64,000 nucleotides of DNA, taken from the NCBI RefSeq assembly GCF_002699985.1, contig NZ_LKBT01000056.1, forward strand, positions 186,001-250,000, read 5' to 3'. The stretch comes from Pseudomonas sp. ICMP 561. GTDB taxonomy: Bacteria; Pseudomonadota; Gammaproteobacteria; Pseudomonadales; Pseudomonadaceae. The notes beneath the pieces were generated by a model that saw only the letters and a program-made list of their open reading frames with translations, did no database searches and was not told the DNA's origin. Below, in pieces: positions 42,497 through 50,855 of this stretch (position 1 is the stretch's first letter; every line of letters begins with the position of its first letter). Position numbers and translations under genes: made by a program.

Positions 42497-43242
42497 CCAA
42501 TATCCCTTGCGTCAAACAGGTAACCCTCACCGCGAACGGTCTTGATCAACTGTGGGTTTTTCGGGTCATCCCCGAGCTTCTGGCGCAGACGCGAGACCAG
42601 CAGGTCAATGCTGCGATCAAAGGCCTCTATGGAGCGTCCGCGAGCGGCGTCGAGCAGTTGCTCACGGCTCAACACCCGACGCGGGCGTTCCAGAAAAACA
42701 CGTAACAGGCGGAATTCCGCGTTGGACAGTGGCACCACCAGACCATCCGCGGCGATCAACTGACGCAGCACGCTGTTGAGGCGCCAGGCATCGAAACGTA
42801 CCGTGGAGCGCTCATCGTTGCGGTCGTCGCGTACGCGGCGCAACACGGTCTGGATGCGGGCGACCAGTTCGCGAGGTTCGAAAGGTTTGGCCATGTAATC
42901 GTCGGCACCCAGCTCCAGGCCAATGATCCGGTCGGTGGGTTCGCAGCGGGCGGTGAGCATCAGAATCGGGATGTCCGAGGTGCTGCGCAGCCAGCGGCAC
43001 AAAGAAAGGCCGTCTTCGCCGGGCAGCATCAAATCGAGGACGATGACGTCGAAGTTTTCTTCTTCCAGCGCCTTACGCATTTCAGTGCCGTCGGTCACGC
43101 CCCGGCATTGGATGTTGAAGCGCGCAAGGTAGTCGCAGAGCAGTTCGCGAATCGGTACGTCGTCATCGACGATGAGGGCGCGGGTGTTCCAGCGCGGGTC
43201 GCTGCTTTGTGGGGTTTCAGCTGAAGTTTCGGTTGATTGCAT
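42493..43242 (-). CDS. OmpR-family response regulator
   Basis: A 249-residue regulator with a receiver domain (acidic cluster D26-D28, phospho-acceptor D70 in IVLDLMLPGEDG) and a C-terminal winged helix (LSNAEFRLLRVFLERPRRVL, DRSIDLLVSRLRQKLGDDPK). It is paired with the downstream kinase by a 4-nt overlap. The ATG at 43242 is chosen; an ATG 11 codons upstream is possible. The target genes are unknown. Confidence 0.92.
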   Translation of the reverse strand: MQSTETSAETPQSSDPRWNTRALIVDDDVPIRELLCDYLARFNIQCRGVTDGTEMRKALEEENFDVIVLDLMLPGEDGLSLCRWLRSTSDIPILMLTARCEPTDRIIGLELGADDYMAKPFEPRELVARIQTVLRRVRDDRNDERSTVRFDAWRLNSVLRQLIAADGLVVPLSNAEFRLLRVFLERPRRVLSREQLLDAARGRSIEAFDRSIDLLVSRLRQKLGDDPKNPQLIKTVRGEGYLFDARDIG

Positions 43243-43470
43243 GATGCGACCACTGCCTGGTGATGCCGCCATCACTGGCCGCTATTGAAGATCAACGCTG
43301 CCCGCCATGCTACTTCGCCGACGGGCGCGGCGAAAGGGTGGCGTGAGGGGGTGTCGGGGGCGTGTCTGGAATGTATCGGGGATGATACAAAGAGTGCCAG
43401 TTAACCGGGCTGGATATCTTTTCTCAAAGGAGGACTCAAGGGCTGTTCGCGATTTGATACGTGACCTGTC

Positions 43471-43563
43471 TGTGGGACTGGATTCATCCGGGAAGGCGGT
43501 GTTCCGGATGATAAAGATGCTGTGAATGTCCCGGCCCCTTCGCGAATGAATTCGCTCCCACAG
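43471..43563. repeat. Degenerate REP-like pair (GTGGGACTGGATTCATCCGG type)
   Basis: Unit at 43471 on and facing CGCGAATGAATTCGCTCCCA ending at 43563. The arms match only in part. It lies in the 579-bp gap between the response regulator and tyrB, which holds only repeats and a terminator. Confidence 0.55.
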
Positions 43564-43576
43564 GTTCCACAATCCC

Positions 43577-43666
43577 GTAGGACCGGCTTTAGCCGGGAGG
43601 GCGTCGGTACATTCGCTAAATTTTCTTCGTCAGAAATACCGCTCTCCCGGCTAAAGCCGGTCCTAC
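43577..43666. repeat. REP-like inverted pair (GTAGGACCGGCTTTAGCCGG type)
   Basis: Facing units at 43577 on and ending at 43666. A third, single unit follows at 43718-43741 in the same orientation as the second. Confidence 0.82.
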
Positions 43667-43717
43667 AAGATCAAGCTTGAAGACAACCATAGAATCTCCC
43701 ACAGGATATGCGTCAGC

Positions 43718-43741
43718 CCTCCCGGCTGAAGCCGGTCCTAC
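43718..43741. repeat. Single REP-like unit
   Basis: CCTCCCGGCTGAAGCCGGTC... unit, the third in a row with the pair at 43577-43666. Confidence 0.7.
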
Positions 43742-43773
43742 GGGATACAAATAAAACGGGTACAAATAAAAAA

Positions 43774-43806
43774 GGGAAGCCAGACCCTCGTCTGCTTCCC
43801 TTTTTT
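43774..43806. terminator. Bidirectional rho-independent terminator after tyrB
   Basis: GGGAAGC-C-AGAC pairs with GTCT-GCTTCCC (one bulged C) and is flanked by an A-tract on one side and a T-tract on the other. It lies 15 nt beyond the tyrB stop. Confidence 0.85.
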
Positions 43807-43821
43807 CACCACGGTGAAGCT

Positions 43822-45018
43822 TTAGATCACCTGGATAATCGCCTTGCAGACGGTGTCGATGTTGCTCTGGTTCAGCGCAGCGACGCAGATGCGACCGGTG
43901 TCTAGGGCGTAGATGCCGAACTCGTTACGCAGGCGATGCACCTGTTCAGTGGTCAGGCCCGAGTAGGAGAACATGCCGCTCTGACGACCCACGAAGCTGA
44001 AATCCTGGCCCGCAGGGTTGTTGGCCAGACGCTCAACCATGGCCTGGCGCATGCTCTTGATACGTACGCGCATCTCGCCTAGCTCTTCTTCCCACTTGGC
44101 CCGCAGTTCCGGACTGTTGAGCACCGCAGCAACGATGGTCGCACCATGCGTTGGCGGGTTGGAGTAGTTGGTGCGGATCACGCGCTTGACCTGGGACAGG
44201 ACGCGAGCGGTCTCTTCTTTGGAGTCGGTGATGATCGACAGCGCGCCGACACGTTCGCCGTACAGCGAGAAGGATTTGGAGAACGAGCTGGAAGCGAAGA
44301 AGGTCAGGCCGGATTCAGCGAACAGACGAACTGCAACCGCATCTTCGTCAATGCCGGTACCGAAGCCCTGATACGCCATGTCCAGGAACGGCACGTGGCC
44401 TTTGCTCTTGACCACTTCAAGGACTTTTTTCCAGTCGTCCAGCGTCAGGTCCACGCCGGTCGGGTTGTGGCAGCAAGCGTGCAGCACGACGATCGAGCCG
44501 GAGGGCAGATTCTGCAGGTCTTCCAGCATGCCGGAACGGTTCACGTCATGGCTGGTCGCATCATAGTAGCGATAGTTCTGTACCGGGAAACCGGCAGTTT
44601 CAAACAGGGCGCGGTGGTTTTCCCAACTTGGATCGCTGATGGCCACGACGGCATCAGGACGCAGTTGCTTAAGGAAGTCAGCACCGATTTTCAGTGCGCC
44701 GGTGCCACCAACAGCCTGAGTGGTCAGGACGCGGCCGGAAGCGATCAGCGGCGAATCAGCGCCCAGCAGCAGTTTTTGTACGGCCAGGTCGTACGCCGCG
44801 ATGCCGTCGATCGGCAGGTAGCCACGAGGAGCGTGTTGAGCCACGCGAATATTCTCTGCTTCGGCAACGGCGCGCAGAAGGGGGATTCGGCCTTCTTCGT
44901 TGCAATAGACGCCCACGCCAAGGTTGACCTTGGTGGTGCGGGTATCGGCGTTGAATGCTTCGTTGAGGCCCAGGATTGGATCGCGTGGTGCCATTTCGAC
45001 AGCGGAGAACAGGCTCAT
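43822..45018 (-). CDS. tyrB: Aromatic/aspartate-type aminotransferase
   Basis: A 398-residue class I PLP aminotransferase. Substrate segment MSLFSAVEMAPRDPILGLNE, HACCHNPTGVDLTLDDW, the PLP lysine in SSSFSKSFSLYGERVG, and the C-terminal Arg in GRICVAAL. It transfers amino groups between aromatic amino acids or aspartate and 2-oxoglutarate. The tyrB-uvrB divergence is typical of Pseudomonas. The ATG at 45018 gives the family N-terminus; the upstream in-frame extension does not match. Confidence 0.92.
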   Translation of the reverse strand: MSLFSAVEMAPRDPILGLNEAFNADTRTTKVNLGVGVYCNEEGRIPLLRAVAEAENIRVAQHAPRGYLPIDGIAAYDLAVQKLLLGADSPLIASGRVLTTQAVGGTGALKIGADFLKQLRPDAVVAISDPSWENHRALFETAGFPVQNYRYYDATSHDVNRSGMLEDLQNLPSGSIVVLHACCHNPTGVDLTLDDWKKVLEVVKSKGHVPFLDMAYQGFGTGIDEDAVAVRLFAESGLTFFASSSFSKSFSLYGERVGALSIITDSKEETARVLSQVKRVIRTNYSNPPTHGATIVAAVLNSPELRAKWEEELGEMRVRIKSMRQAMVERLANNPAGQDFSFVGRQSGMFSYSGLTTEQVHRLRNEFGIYALDTGRICVAALNQSNIDTVCKAIIQVI

Positions 45019-45404
45019 TGTTGTGGCGGCTCTGTGTGAGGGGTGAGGGGAAACCCGCTCTGAACCGAATGCGCCAGAGCGGTGCACAATCGGGGAGTCA
45101 GTATAGAGAGCATCGCCGACCGGGGCGACAGTCGGTGACGGGTTTTTCCGGGTTTTTTGCAGTCGTTTGTCGACCTCTGGTCATATTGCAACCGGCATCC
45201 TGTAATGGGGCGCAGCAATAGATGTCGATTCAGCAGGTTGAAAGTCGTGGGTTGAAAGCTGGCGATGGCGACTCCATCTGTAGTCTCATCACTTCATATT
45301 CTGTACGACTGATCCGCTAGCGGGTCAGACGCACGCCGTTCTTTGGTTTTCGCGCTGTGGCTTGCGTGAGCCTGTATGCGCGTAAACCACCAAAGAGGTA
45401 CGTC
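45019..45404. other. Divergent tyrB-uvrB control region
   Basis: A 386-bp gap with promoters of both genes expected. I see a direct repeat GGTTGAAAG at 45236-45244 and 45250-45258 (14-bp period), but no LexA-type CTGT-N8-ACAG box before uvrB. No gene seen. Confidence 0.45.
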
Positions 45405-47420
45405 ATGTCCGAGTTTCAGCTCGTAACCCGTTTTGAGCCTGCTGGTGATCAGCCAGAGGCTATTCGCCAACTGGTCGAAGGGATCGATGCCGGCCTGGCG
45501 CACCAGACCCTGCTGGGGGTGACCGGCTCAGGCAAGACATTCAGCATCGCCAATGTCATCTCGCAGGTGCAGCGCCCCACGTTGGTGCTCGCGCCGAACA
45601 AGACCCTGGCCGCGCAGTTGTACGGTGAGTTCAAGGCATTTTTCCCGAACAACGCCGTTGAGTATTTCGTCTCTTATTACGATTACTACCAGCCTGAGGC
45701 CTATGTGCCGTCGTCGGACACCTTCATCGAGAAGGATGCGTCGATCAACGACCACATTGAACAGATGCGTCTGTCTGCAACCAAGGCGCTGCTGGAGCGC
45801 AAGGACGCCATCATCGTCACCACGGTGTCGTGCATTTATGGTCTGGGCAGTCCGGAAACCTATCTGCGCATGGTCTTGCACGTGGATCGGGGCGACAAAC
45901 TCGATCAGCGCGCCTTGTTGCGTCGTCTGGCTGACCTGCAATACACCCGCAATGACATGGATTTCGCCCGGGCCACGTTCCGGGTGCGCGGTGATGTGAT
46001 CGATATCTACCCGGCCGAGTCGGATCTGGAGGCGATTCGCATCGAGCTGTTCGACGACGAGGTAGAAAGCATTTCCTCGTTCGATCCGCTGACTGGCGAG
46101 GTGATCCGCAAGCTGCCACGCTTTACCTTCTACCCCAAGAGCCACTACGTCACACCTCGGGAAACCCTGGTCGAAGCGATGGAGGGCATCAAGGTTGAGT
46201 TGCAGGAGCGTCTTGAGTACCTGCGCACCAACAACAAGCTGGTTGAAGCTCAGCGCCTTGAGCAGCGGACCCGTTTCGACCTGGAAATGATCCTGGAGCT
46301 GGGTTACTGCAACGGCATTGAAAACTACTCGCGCTACCTGTCAGGACGCCCTTCCGGCGCGCCGCCGCCGACGTTATACGACTACCTGCCAGCGGATGCG
46401 CTGCTGGTCATCGACGAATCCCACGTCAGCGTGCCGCAGGTCGGTGCCATGTACAAAGGCGACCGCTCCCGTAAGGAAACCCTGGTGGAGTATGGCTTCC
46501 GTCTGCCGTCGGCACTGGATAACCGGCCGATGCGGTTTGACGAGTGGGAAGCGGTCAGTCCGCAGACCATCTTTGTTTCGGCGACACCTGGTAACTACGA
46601 GGCTGAACACGCGGGTCGTATCGTCGAGCAGGTTGTGCGGCCAACCGGTCTGGTAGACCCACAAATCGAGATTCGTCCGGCGCTGACTCAGGTGGATGAC
46701 TTACTCTCGGAAATCACCAAGCGCGTGGCACTGGAAGAGCGGGTGCTGGTCACCACGCTGACCAAGCGCATGTCCGAAGACCTGACTGATTACCTGGCCG
46801 ACCACGGCGTGCGGGTGCGTTATCTGCACTCGGACATCGACACGGTGGAGCGCGTGGAGATTATTCGCGACCTGCGGCTAGGGACTTTCGACGTGCTGGT
46901 GGGGATCAACCTGCTGCGCGAAGGCCTGGATATGCCGGAGGTTTCGCTGGTGGCGATTCTCGATGCGGACAAGGAAGGCTTTTTGCGTTCCGAGCGCTCG
47001 TTGATCCAGACCATTGGTCGTGCGGCCCGTAACCTCAATGGGCGGGCGATTCTCTATGCGGACCGCATCACCGGCTCCATGGAGCGTGCGATTGGCGAAA
47101 CCGAGCGCCGTCGTGACAAGCAGATCGCCTTCAACCTGGCCAATGGCATTACGCCAAAAGGCGTGTTTAAGGATGTTGCCGACATCATGGAAGGCGCCAC
47201 CGTGCCGGGCTCGCGCAGCAAGAAGCGCAAAGGCATGGCCAAGGCAGCGGAAGAAAGCGCCAAGTACGAAAACGAATTGCGCTCACCGAGCGAGATCACC
47301 AAGCGTATTCGTCAACTGGAAGAAAAGATGTACCAGTTGGCCCGCGACCTGGAGTTCGAAGCTGCGGCGCAGATGCGCGACGAAATCGGCAAGCTGCGTG
47401 AGCGGTTGCTCACGGTTTGA
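45405..47420 (+). CDS. uvrB: UvrABC excision repair helicase subunit B
   Basis: A 671-residue UvrB. Walker A GVTGSGKTFS, the beta-hairpin region YYDYYQPEAYVPSSDTFIEK, Walker B-type VIDESHVSVPQ, helicase motif VI QTIGRAARN, and a C-terminal UVR domain (IRQLEEKMYQLARDLEFEAA) that binds UvrC. It verifies DNA lesions handed over by UvrA. The ATG at 45405 with AGAGG upstream is the family start. Confidence 0.98.
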   Translation: MSEFQLVTRFEPAGDQPEAIRQLVEGIDAGLAHQTLLGVTGSGKTFSIANVISQVQRPTLVLAPNKTLAAQLYGEFKAFFPNNAVEYFVSYYDYYQPEAYVPSSDTFIEKDASINDHIEQMRLSATKALLERKDAIIVTTVSCIYGLGSPETYLRMVLHVDRGDKLDQRALLRRLADLQYTRNDMDFARATFRVRGDVIDIYPAESDLEAIRIELFDDEVESISSFDPLTGEVIRKLPRFTFYPKSHYVTPRETLVEAMEGIKVELQERLEYLRTNNKLVEAQRLEQRTRFDLEMILELGYCNGIENYSRYLSGRPSGAPPPTLYDYLPADALLVIDESHVSVPQVGAMYKGDRSRKETLVEYGFRLPSALDNRPMRFDEWEAVSPQTIFVSATPGNYEAEHAGRIVEQVVRPTGLVDPQIEIRPALTQVDDLLSEITKRVALEERVLVTTLTKRMSEDLTDYLADHGVRVRYLHSDIDTVERVEIIRDLRLGTFDVLVGINLLREGLDMPEVSLVAILDADKEGFLRSERSLIQTIGRAARNLNGRAILYADRITGSMERAIGETERRRDKQIAFNLANGITPKGVFKDVADIMEGATVPGSRSKKRKGMAKAAEESAKYENELRSPSEITKRIRQLEEKMYQLARDLEFEAAAQMRDEIGKLRERLLTV

Positions 47421-47430
47421 TGACTTGCCT

Positions 47431-47533
47431 GTTGGAGCGAGGCTTGCCCGCGAAGAGGTGGACGCGGGACGACTGGTACACCGCGTTATCGTTTATCGTC
47501 GGAATGCCGCCCAGAGCAAGCTCAGCTCCCACA
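47431..47533. repeat. Mosaic REP-like pair between uvrB and gltX
   Basis: The left unit (47431-47453) is of the GTTGGAGCGAGGCTTGCCCG type, but the right unit (47507-47533) is GCCGCCCAGAGCAAGCTCAG..., the reverse of the type seen at 31586. The arms do not complement each other, so this pair joins halves of two REP types. Confidence 0.7.
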
Positions 47534-47589
47534 GTATCCTCGGCCCCTGTTAATATTCACGGCTTGTTTGACCTATTTCGGGATTTTTC

Positions 47590-49071
47590 ATGACCACCGT
47601 TCGTACCCGCATCGCGCCTTCGCCTACCGGCGACCCTCACGTTGGCACGGCCTACATAGCGCTTTTCAACTACTGCTTCGCCAAGCAGCATGGCGGTGAG
47701 TTCATCCTGCGCATCGAAGATACCGATCAACTGCGTTCGACCCGCGAGTCGGAGCAGCAGATTTTCGACGCGTTGCGCTGGTTGGGTATCGAGTGGAGCG
47801 AAGGTCCGGATGTCGGCGGTCCGCACGGTCCGTATCGGCAGAGCGAGCGGGGCGATATTTATCAGAAGTACGCTCAGCAACTGGTTGAGCTGGGTCATGC
47901 TTTCCCGTGTTTCTGCACCGCTGAAGAGCTGGATCAGATGCGTGCCGAGCAAACCGCTCGTGGCGAAACGCCGCGCTATGACGGCCGTGCGTTGCTGCTC
48001 CCCAAGGAAGAAGTCGCGCGTCGTCTGGCGGCGGGCGAGCCTCATGTGATCCGCATGAAAGTGCCGACCGAGGGCGTTTGCGTCGTGCCGGACATGCTGC
48101 GCGGTGAAGTCGAAATCCCGTGGGACCGCATGGACATGCAAGTCCTGATGAAGACCGACGGTCTGCCGACTTACTTTCTGGCCAACGTCGTCGACGATCA
48201 CCTGATGGGCATCACTCACGTGCTGCGCGGCGAAGAATGGCTGCCATCGGCGCCCAAGCTGATCCTGCTTTACGAATACTTCGGCTGGGACAAGCCTCAG
48301 TTGTGTTACATGCCGCTGCTGCGTAACCCTGACAAGAGCAAGTTGTCCAAGCGCAAGAACCCGACCTCTGTCACGTTCTACGAGCGCATGGGTTTCATGC
48401 CTGAGGCGATGCTCAACTACCTGGGGCGCATGGGCTGGTCGATGCCTGACGAGCGCGAGAAGTTCTCTCTGGAAGAAATGGTTGAGCACTTTGATCTGTC
48501 GCGGGTTTCTCTGGGCGGTCCGATTTTCGACATCGAGAAGCTGTCATGGCTCAACGGCCAGTGGCTGCGTGAACTTCCGGTGGAAGAGTTCGCGTCGCGC
48601 CTGCAGCACTGGGCGCTGAACCCTGAATACATGATGAAGATCGCACCGCACGTGCAGGGCAGGGTGGAGACCTTCAGTCAGGTCGCACCACTTGCCAGTT
48701 TCTTCTTCGCCGGTGGCGTGACGCCGGACGTCAAACTGTTCGAGCACAAGAAACTGTCTGCAGATCAGGTGCGTCAGGTCATGCAGTTGATTCTGTGGAA
48801 ACTGGAGTCCCTGCGTCAGTGGGAAAAAGACCGGATCATGGGCTGCATCCAGGCTGTCGTCGAGCATCTGGAGCTCAAGCTGCGTGATGCCATGCCGTTG
48901 ATGTTTGCCGCGATCACCGGGCAGGCCAATTCCGTCTCGGTGACTGACGCGATGGAAATCCTGGGCCCGGATCTGACCCGCTTCCGCTTGCGTCAGGCGC
49001 TTGATCTGCTGGGTGGCGTCTCGAAGAAAGAAAACAAGGAATGGGAAAAGCTTCTGGGCGCTATTGCCTGA
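47590..49071 (+). CDS. gltX: Glutamyl-tRNA synthetase
   Basis: A 493-residue class I synthetase. RIAPSPTGDPHVGTAYIALF contains the HIGH-like motif, LRIEDTD follows, and KLSKRKNPT is the KMSKS loop. It charges tRNA-Glu, whose three copies lie just downstream. GltX is the known target of E. coli HipA, and a hipBA pair sits 33 kb away in this window. Confidence 0.98.
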   Translation: MTTVRTRIAPSPTGDPHVGTAYIALFNYCFAKQHGGEFILRIEDTDQLRSTRESEQQIFDALRWLGIEWSEGPDVGGPHGPYRQSERGDIYQKYAQQLVELGHAFPCFCTAEELDQMRAEQTARGETPRYDGRALLLPKEEVARRLAAGEPHVIRMKVPTEGVCVVPDMLRGEVEIPWDRMDMQVLMKTDGLPTYFLANVVDDHLMGITHVLRGEEWLPSAPKLILLYEYFGWDKPQLCYMPLLRNPDKSKLSKRKNPTSVTFYERMGFMPEAMLNYLGRMGWSMPDEREKFSLEEMVEHFDLSRVSLGGPIFDIEKLSWLNGQWLRELPVEEFASRLQHWALNPEYMMKIAPHVQGRVETFSQVAPLASFFFAGGVTPDVKLFEHKKLSADQVRQVMQLILWKLESLRQWEKDRIMGCIQAVVEHLELKLRDAMPLMFAAITGQANSVSVTDAMEILGPDLTRFRLRQALDLLGGVSKKENKEWEKLLGAIA

Positions 49072-49090
49072 AGCAATGCCCGTGCCTGTC

Positions 49091-49113
49091 AGTCCCCCGG
49101 TTTTCCGGGGGCT
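49091..49113. terminator. GC-rich hairpin after gltX
   Basis: AGTCCCCCGG pairs with CCGGGGGCT around TTTT. It lies 20 nt after the gltX stop. No T-tract follows, so it may be an RNA-end stabiliser rather than a true terminator. Confidence 0.45.
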
Positions 49114-49169
49114 GAATGGTAAGTGGTTGTATTACCGACAAAAAACTTTCGAAATTGTAAAAAATAAAT

Positions 49170-49198
49170 TTGACAGCTCTGCGACTCACGCTTAACAT
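49170..49198 (+). promoter_or_regulatory. Sigma-70 promoter of the tRNA cluster
   Basis: TTGACA (49170-49175), a 17-nt spacer and TAACAT (49193-49198), followed by a GC-rich discriminator (GCGCCCCG), typical of stringently controlled tRNA operons. The first tRNA begins at 49218. Confidence 0.6.
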
Positions 49199-49217
49199 GC
49201 GCCCCGTCCACTGATGT

Positions 49218-49293
49218 GGGGCTTTAGCTCAGCTGGGAGAGCGCCTGCATGGCATGCAGGAGGTCAGCGGTTCGATCCCGCTAAGCTCCACCA
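49218..49293 (+). tRNA. tRNA-Ala (GGC), copy 1
   Basis: 76 nt including encoded CCA. The acceptor GGGGCTT/AAGCTCC closes the cloverleaf, the anticodon loop ATGGCAT gives GGC, and the T-arm contains GGTTCGATCC. Confidence 0.97.
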
Positions 49294-49383
49294 AATTTAG
49301 AGTTTCAAAGCTCGGCTACACTGCTTTGAAATGATGCAAAAATGACCGGATCCAGCGCCGATCATCAGCATCAAGAAGGTTCA

Positions 49384-49459
49384 GTCCCCTTCGTCTAGTG
49401 GCCTAGGACACCGCCCTTTCACGGCGGTAACAGGGGTTCGAGTCCCCTAGGGGACGCCA
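49384..49459 (+). tRNA. tRNA-Glu (TTC), copy 1
   Basis: 76 nt including CCA; acceptor GTCCCCT/AGGGGAC, anticodon loop CTTTCAC gives TTC, T-arm GGTTCGAGTC. Confidence 0.97.
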
Positions 49460-49509
49460 TTTTAAAATGCATCATGTGAAAGTGATGTGAGCCGCGAGGC
49501 GATAAATCC

Positions 49510-49585
49510 GGGGCTTTAGCTCAGCTGGGAGAGCGCCTGCATGGCATGCAGGAGGTCAGCGGTTCGATCCCGCTAAGCTCCACCA
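49510..49585 (+). tRNA. tRNA-Ala (GGC), copy 2
   Basis: Identical to the copy at 49218-49293. Confidence 0.97.
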
Positions 49586-49631
49586 ATTTTGCCAGGGTTT
49601 GCTAACAAGCGAATCTGCTCGAAGGTTTTGC

Positions 49632-49707
49632 GTCCCCTTCGTCTAGTGGCCTAGGACACCGCCCTTTCACGGCGGTAACAGGGGTTCGAGTCCCCTAGGG
49701 GACGCCA
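49632..49707 (+). tRNA. tRNA-Glu (TTC), copy 2
   Basis: Identical to the copy at 49384-49459. Confidence 0.97.
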
Positions 49708-49757
49708 TTTTAAAATGCATCATGTGAAAGTGATGTGAGCCGCGAGGCGATAAATCC

Positions 49758-49833
49758 GGGGCTTTAGCTCAGCTGGGAGAGCGCCTGCATGGCATGCAGG
49801 AGGTCAGCGGTTCGATCCCGCTAAGCTCCACCA
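49758..49833 (+). tRNA. tRNA-Ala (GGC), copy 3
   Basis: Identical to the other alanine copies. Confidence 0.97.
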
Positions 49834-49879
49834 ATTTTGCCAGGGTTTGCTAACAAGCGAATCTGCTCGAAGGTTTTGC

Positions 49880-49955
49880 GTCCCCTTCGTCTAGTGGCCT
49901 AGGACACCGCCCTTTCACGGCGGTAACAGGGGTTCGAGTCCCCTAGGGGACGCCA
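49880..49955 (+). tRNA. tRNA-Glu (TTC), copy 3
   Basis: Identical to the other glutamate copies; last tRNA before the terminator at 49978. Confidence 0.97.
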
Positions 49956-49977
49956 CGATTTCTCGCTCTGCGAGACC

Positions 49978-50010
49978 AAGGGTCATTCGATTATTGAATG
50001 GCCCTTTTGT
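49978..50010 (+). terminator. Rho-independent terminator of the tRNA cluster
   Basis: AAGGGTCATTC pairs with GAATGGCCCTT (one G-T pair), followed by TTGTTTTT. Confidence 0.85.
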
Positions 50011-50117
50011 TTTTCTGGCGTTTGATAAAACGCATCCTCCCTCCTGATGCTCCCCCGTTCCCTCATTCCTCAGTATGAGCTCACGAGCACCGCGCTGTCG
50101 CGCAGCAAACGGGGCCC

Positions 50118-50205
50118 TGTAGGAGCGCGCTTGCCCGCGATAGCGTCAGTACAGACGCTTACCCGTCAACTGACAGATCGCTTCGCGGGCAAGCGCGCTC
50201 CTACA
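50118..50205. repeat. REP-like inverted pair (TGTAGGAGCGCGCTTGCCCG type)
   Basis: Facing complementary units in the 409-bp gap between the tRNA cluster and the thioesterase gene. The remainder of the gap shows no gene. Confidence 0.82.
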
Positions 50206-50364
50206 GGTGAAAAAGCATTCCAATCAGAGGGTTAAACGACGTCGGCCAGGCCGATACTCCGCTGTCACAGTCTCGGGGTGCTACGCGCCAGTAGCATTCG
50301 CCCACTCTCTTCGTCGCTTTGGTTACACTCACTCGCACCTACAACCAGCAACGCAGGAGCAAGC

Positions 50365-50826
50365 ATGGTCTGGGATTTGACAACGCCTTTTGTGATCGAC
50401 CTCAATGTGGCAGCAGACGATATAGACGGGCTGGGGCACGCCAATAACGCGGTGTACGTCACCTGGCTGGAGCGCTGCGCCTGGCGTCATTCGCAGCAGT
50501 TAGGGCTGGACCTGAGTGAGTATCGTCGTCTGGATCGGGCCATGGCGGTGGTTCGGCATGAGATCGATTACTTGGCCAGCGCCTATCAGGACGATGAACT
50601 GGAGTTGGCAACCTGGATTGTCGATTGGGACAAACGCTTGAAAATGACTCGACGTTTTCAGCTACGCCGCCCCCGTGATGGCATGACGTTGTTGCGCGCT
50701 CAGACCACTTTTGTCTGCATCGAACTGTCCAGCGGCAAGCCTAAACGCATGCCTTTAGAGTTTATCGAGGGGTATGGCGTCGCCATTGCAGATCCCCTGG
50801 TTTCCAATCCCGCCAGCGCGCCGTAA
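50365..50826 (+). CDS. Acyl-CoA thioesterase, 4HBT (hotdog) family
   Basis: A 153-residue single-hotdog protein. The catalytic motif DIDGLGHANNAVYVTWLERC includes the family Asp/His region of 4-hydroxybenzoyl-CoA-type thioesterases; EIDYLASAYQDDELELATWI follows. It hydrolyses an acyl-CoA, substrate unknown. The ATG at 50365 has a strong GCAGGAG site. It is 29 nt upstream of dusC. Confidence 0.87.
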   Translation: MVWDLTTPFVIDLNVAADDIDGLGHANNAVYVTWLERCAWRHSQQLGLDLSEYRRLDRAMAVVRHEIDYLASAYQDDELELATWIVDWDKRLKMTRRFQLRRPRDGMTLLRAQTTFVCIELSSGKPKRMPLEFIEGYGVAIADPLVSNPASAP

Positions 50827-50855
50827 ACTGCCGGACTTTTTTTCGAGTGTGACCC

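Larger units (their letters stand above)
49384..49955. repeat. Tandem 248-bp duplication in the tRNA cluster
   Basis: 49384-49631 and 49632-49879 (Glu, spacer, Ala, spacer) read the same base for base, spacers included, followed by a third Glu gene. The spacer after the first Ala gene (49294-49383) differs, so the duplication involved the Glu-Ala unit only. Confidence 0.85.

Noticed and set aside
45019..45404. LexA (SOS) box upstream of uvrB
   Set aside because: Candidate CTGT words are not followed by a matching ACAG at the required spacing.
49218..49955. CRISPR-like regular repeats
   Set aside because: The repeating units are tRNA-Ala and tRNA-Glu genes with 248-bp periodicity, not short repeats with unique spacers. 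No cas genes are present.
49218..50010. Possible integration hotspot at the tRNA cluster
   Set aside because: No integrase gene or tRNA 3-prime-end fragment repeated at a distance was found; the downstream genes are ordinary chromosomal ones.
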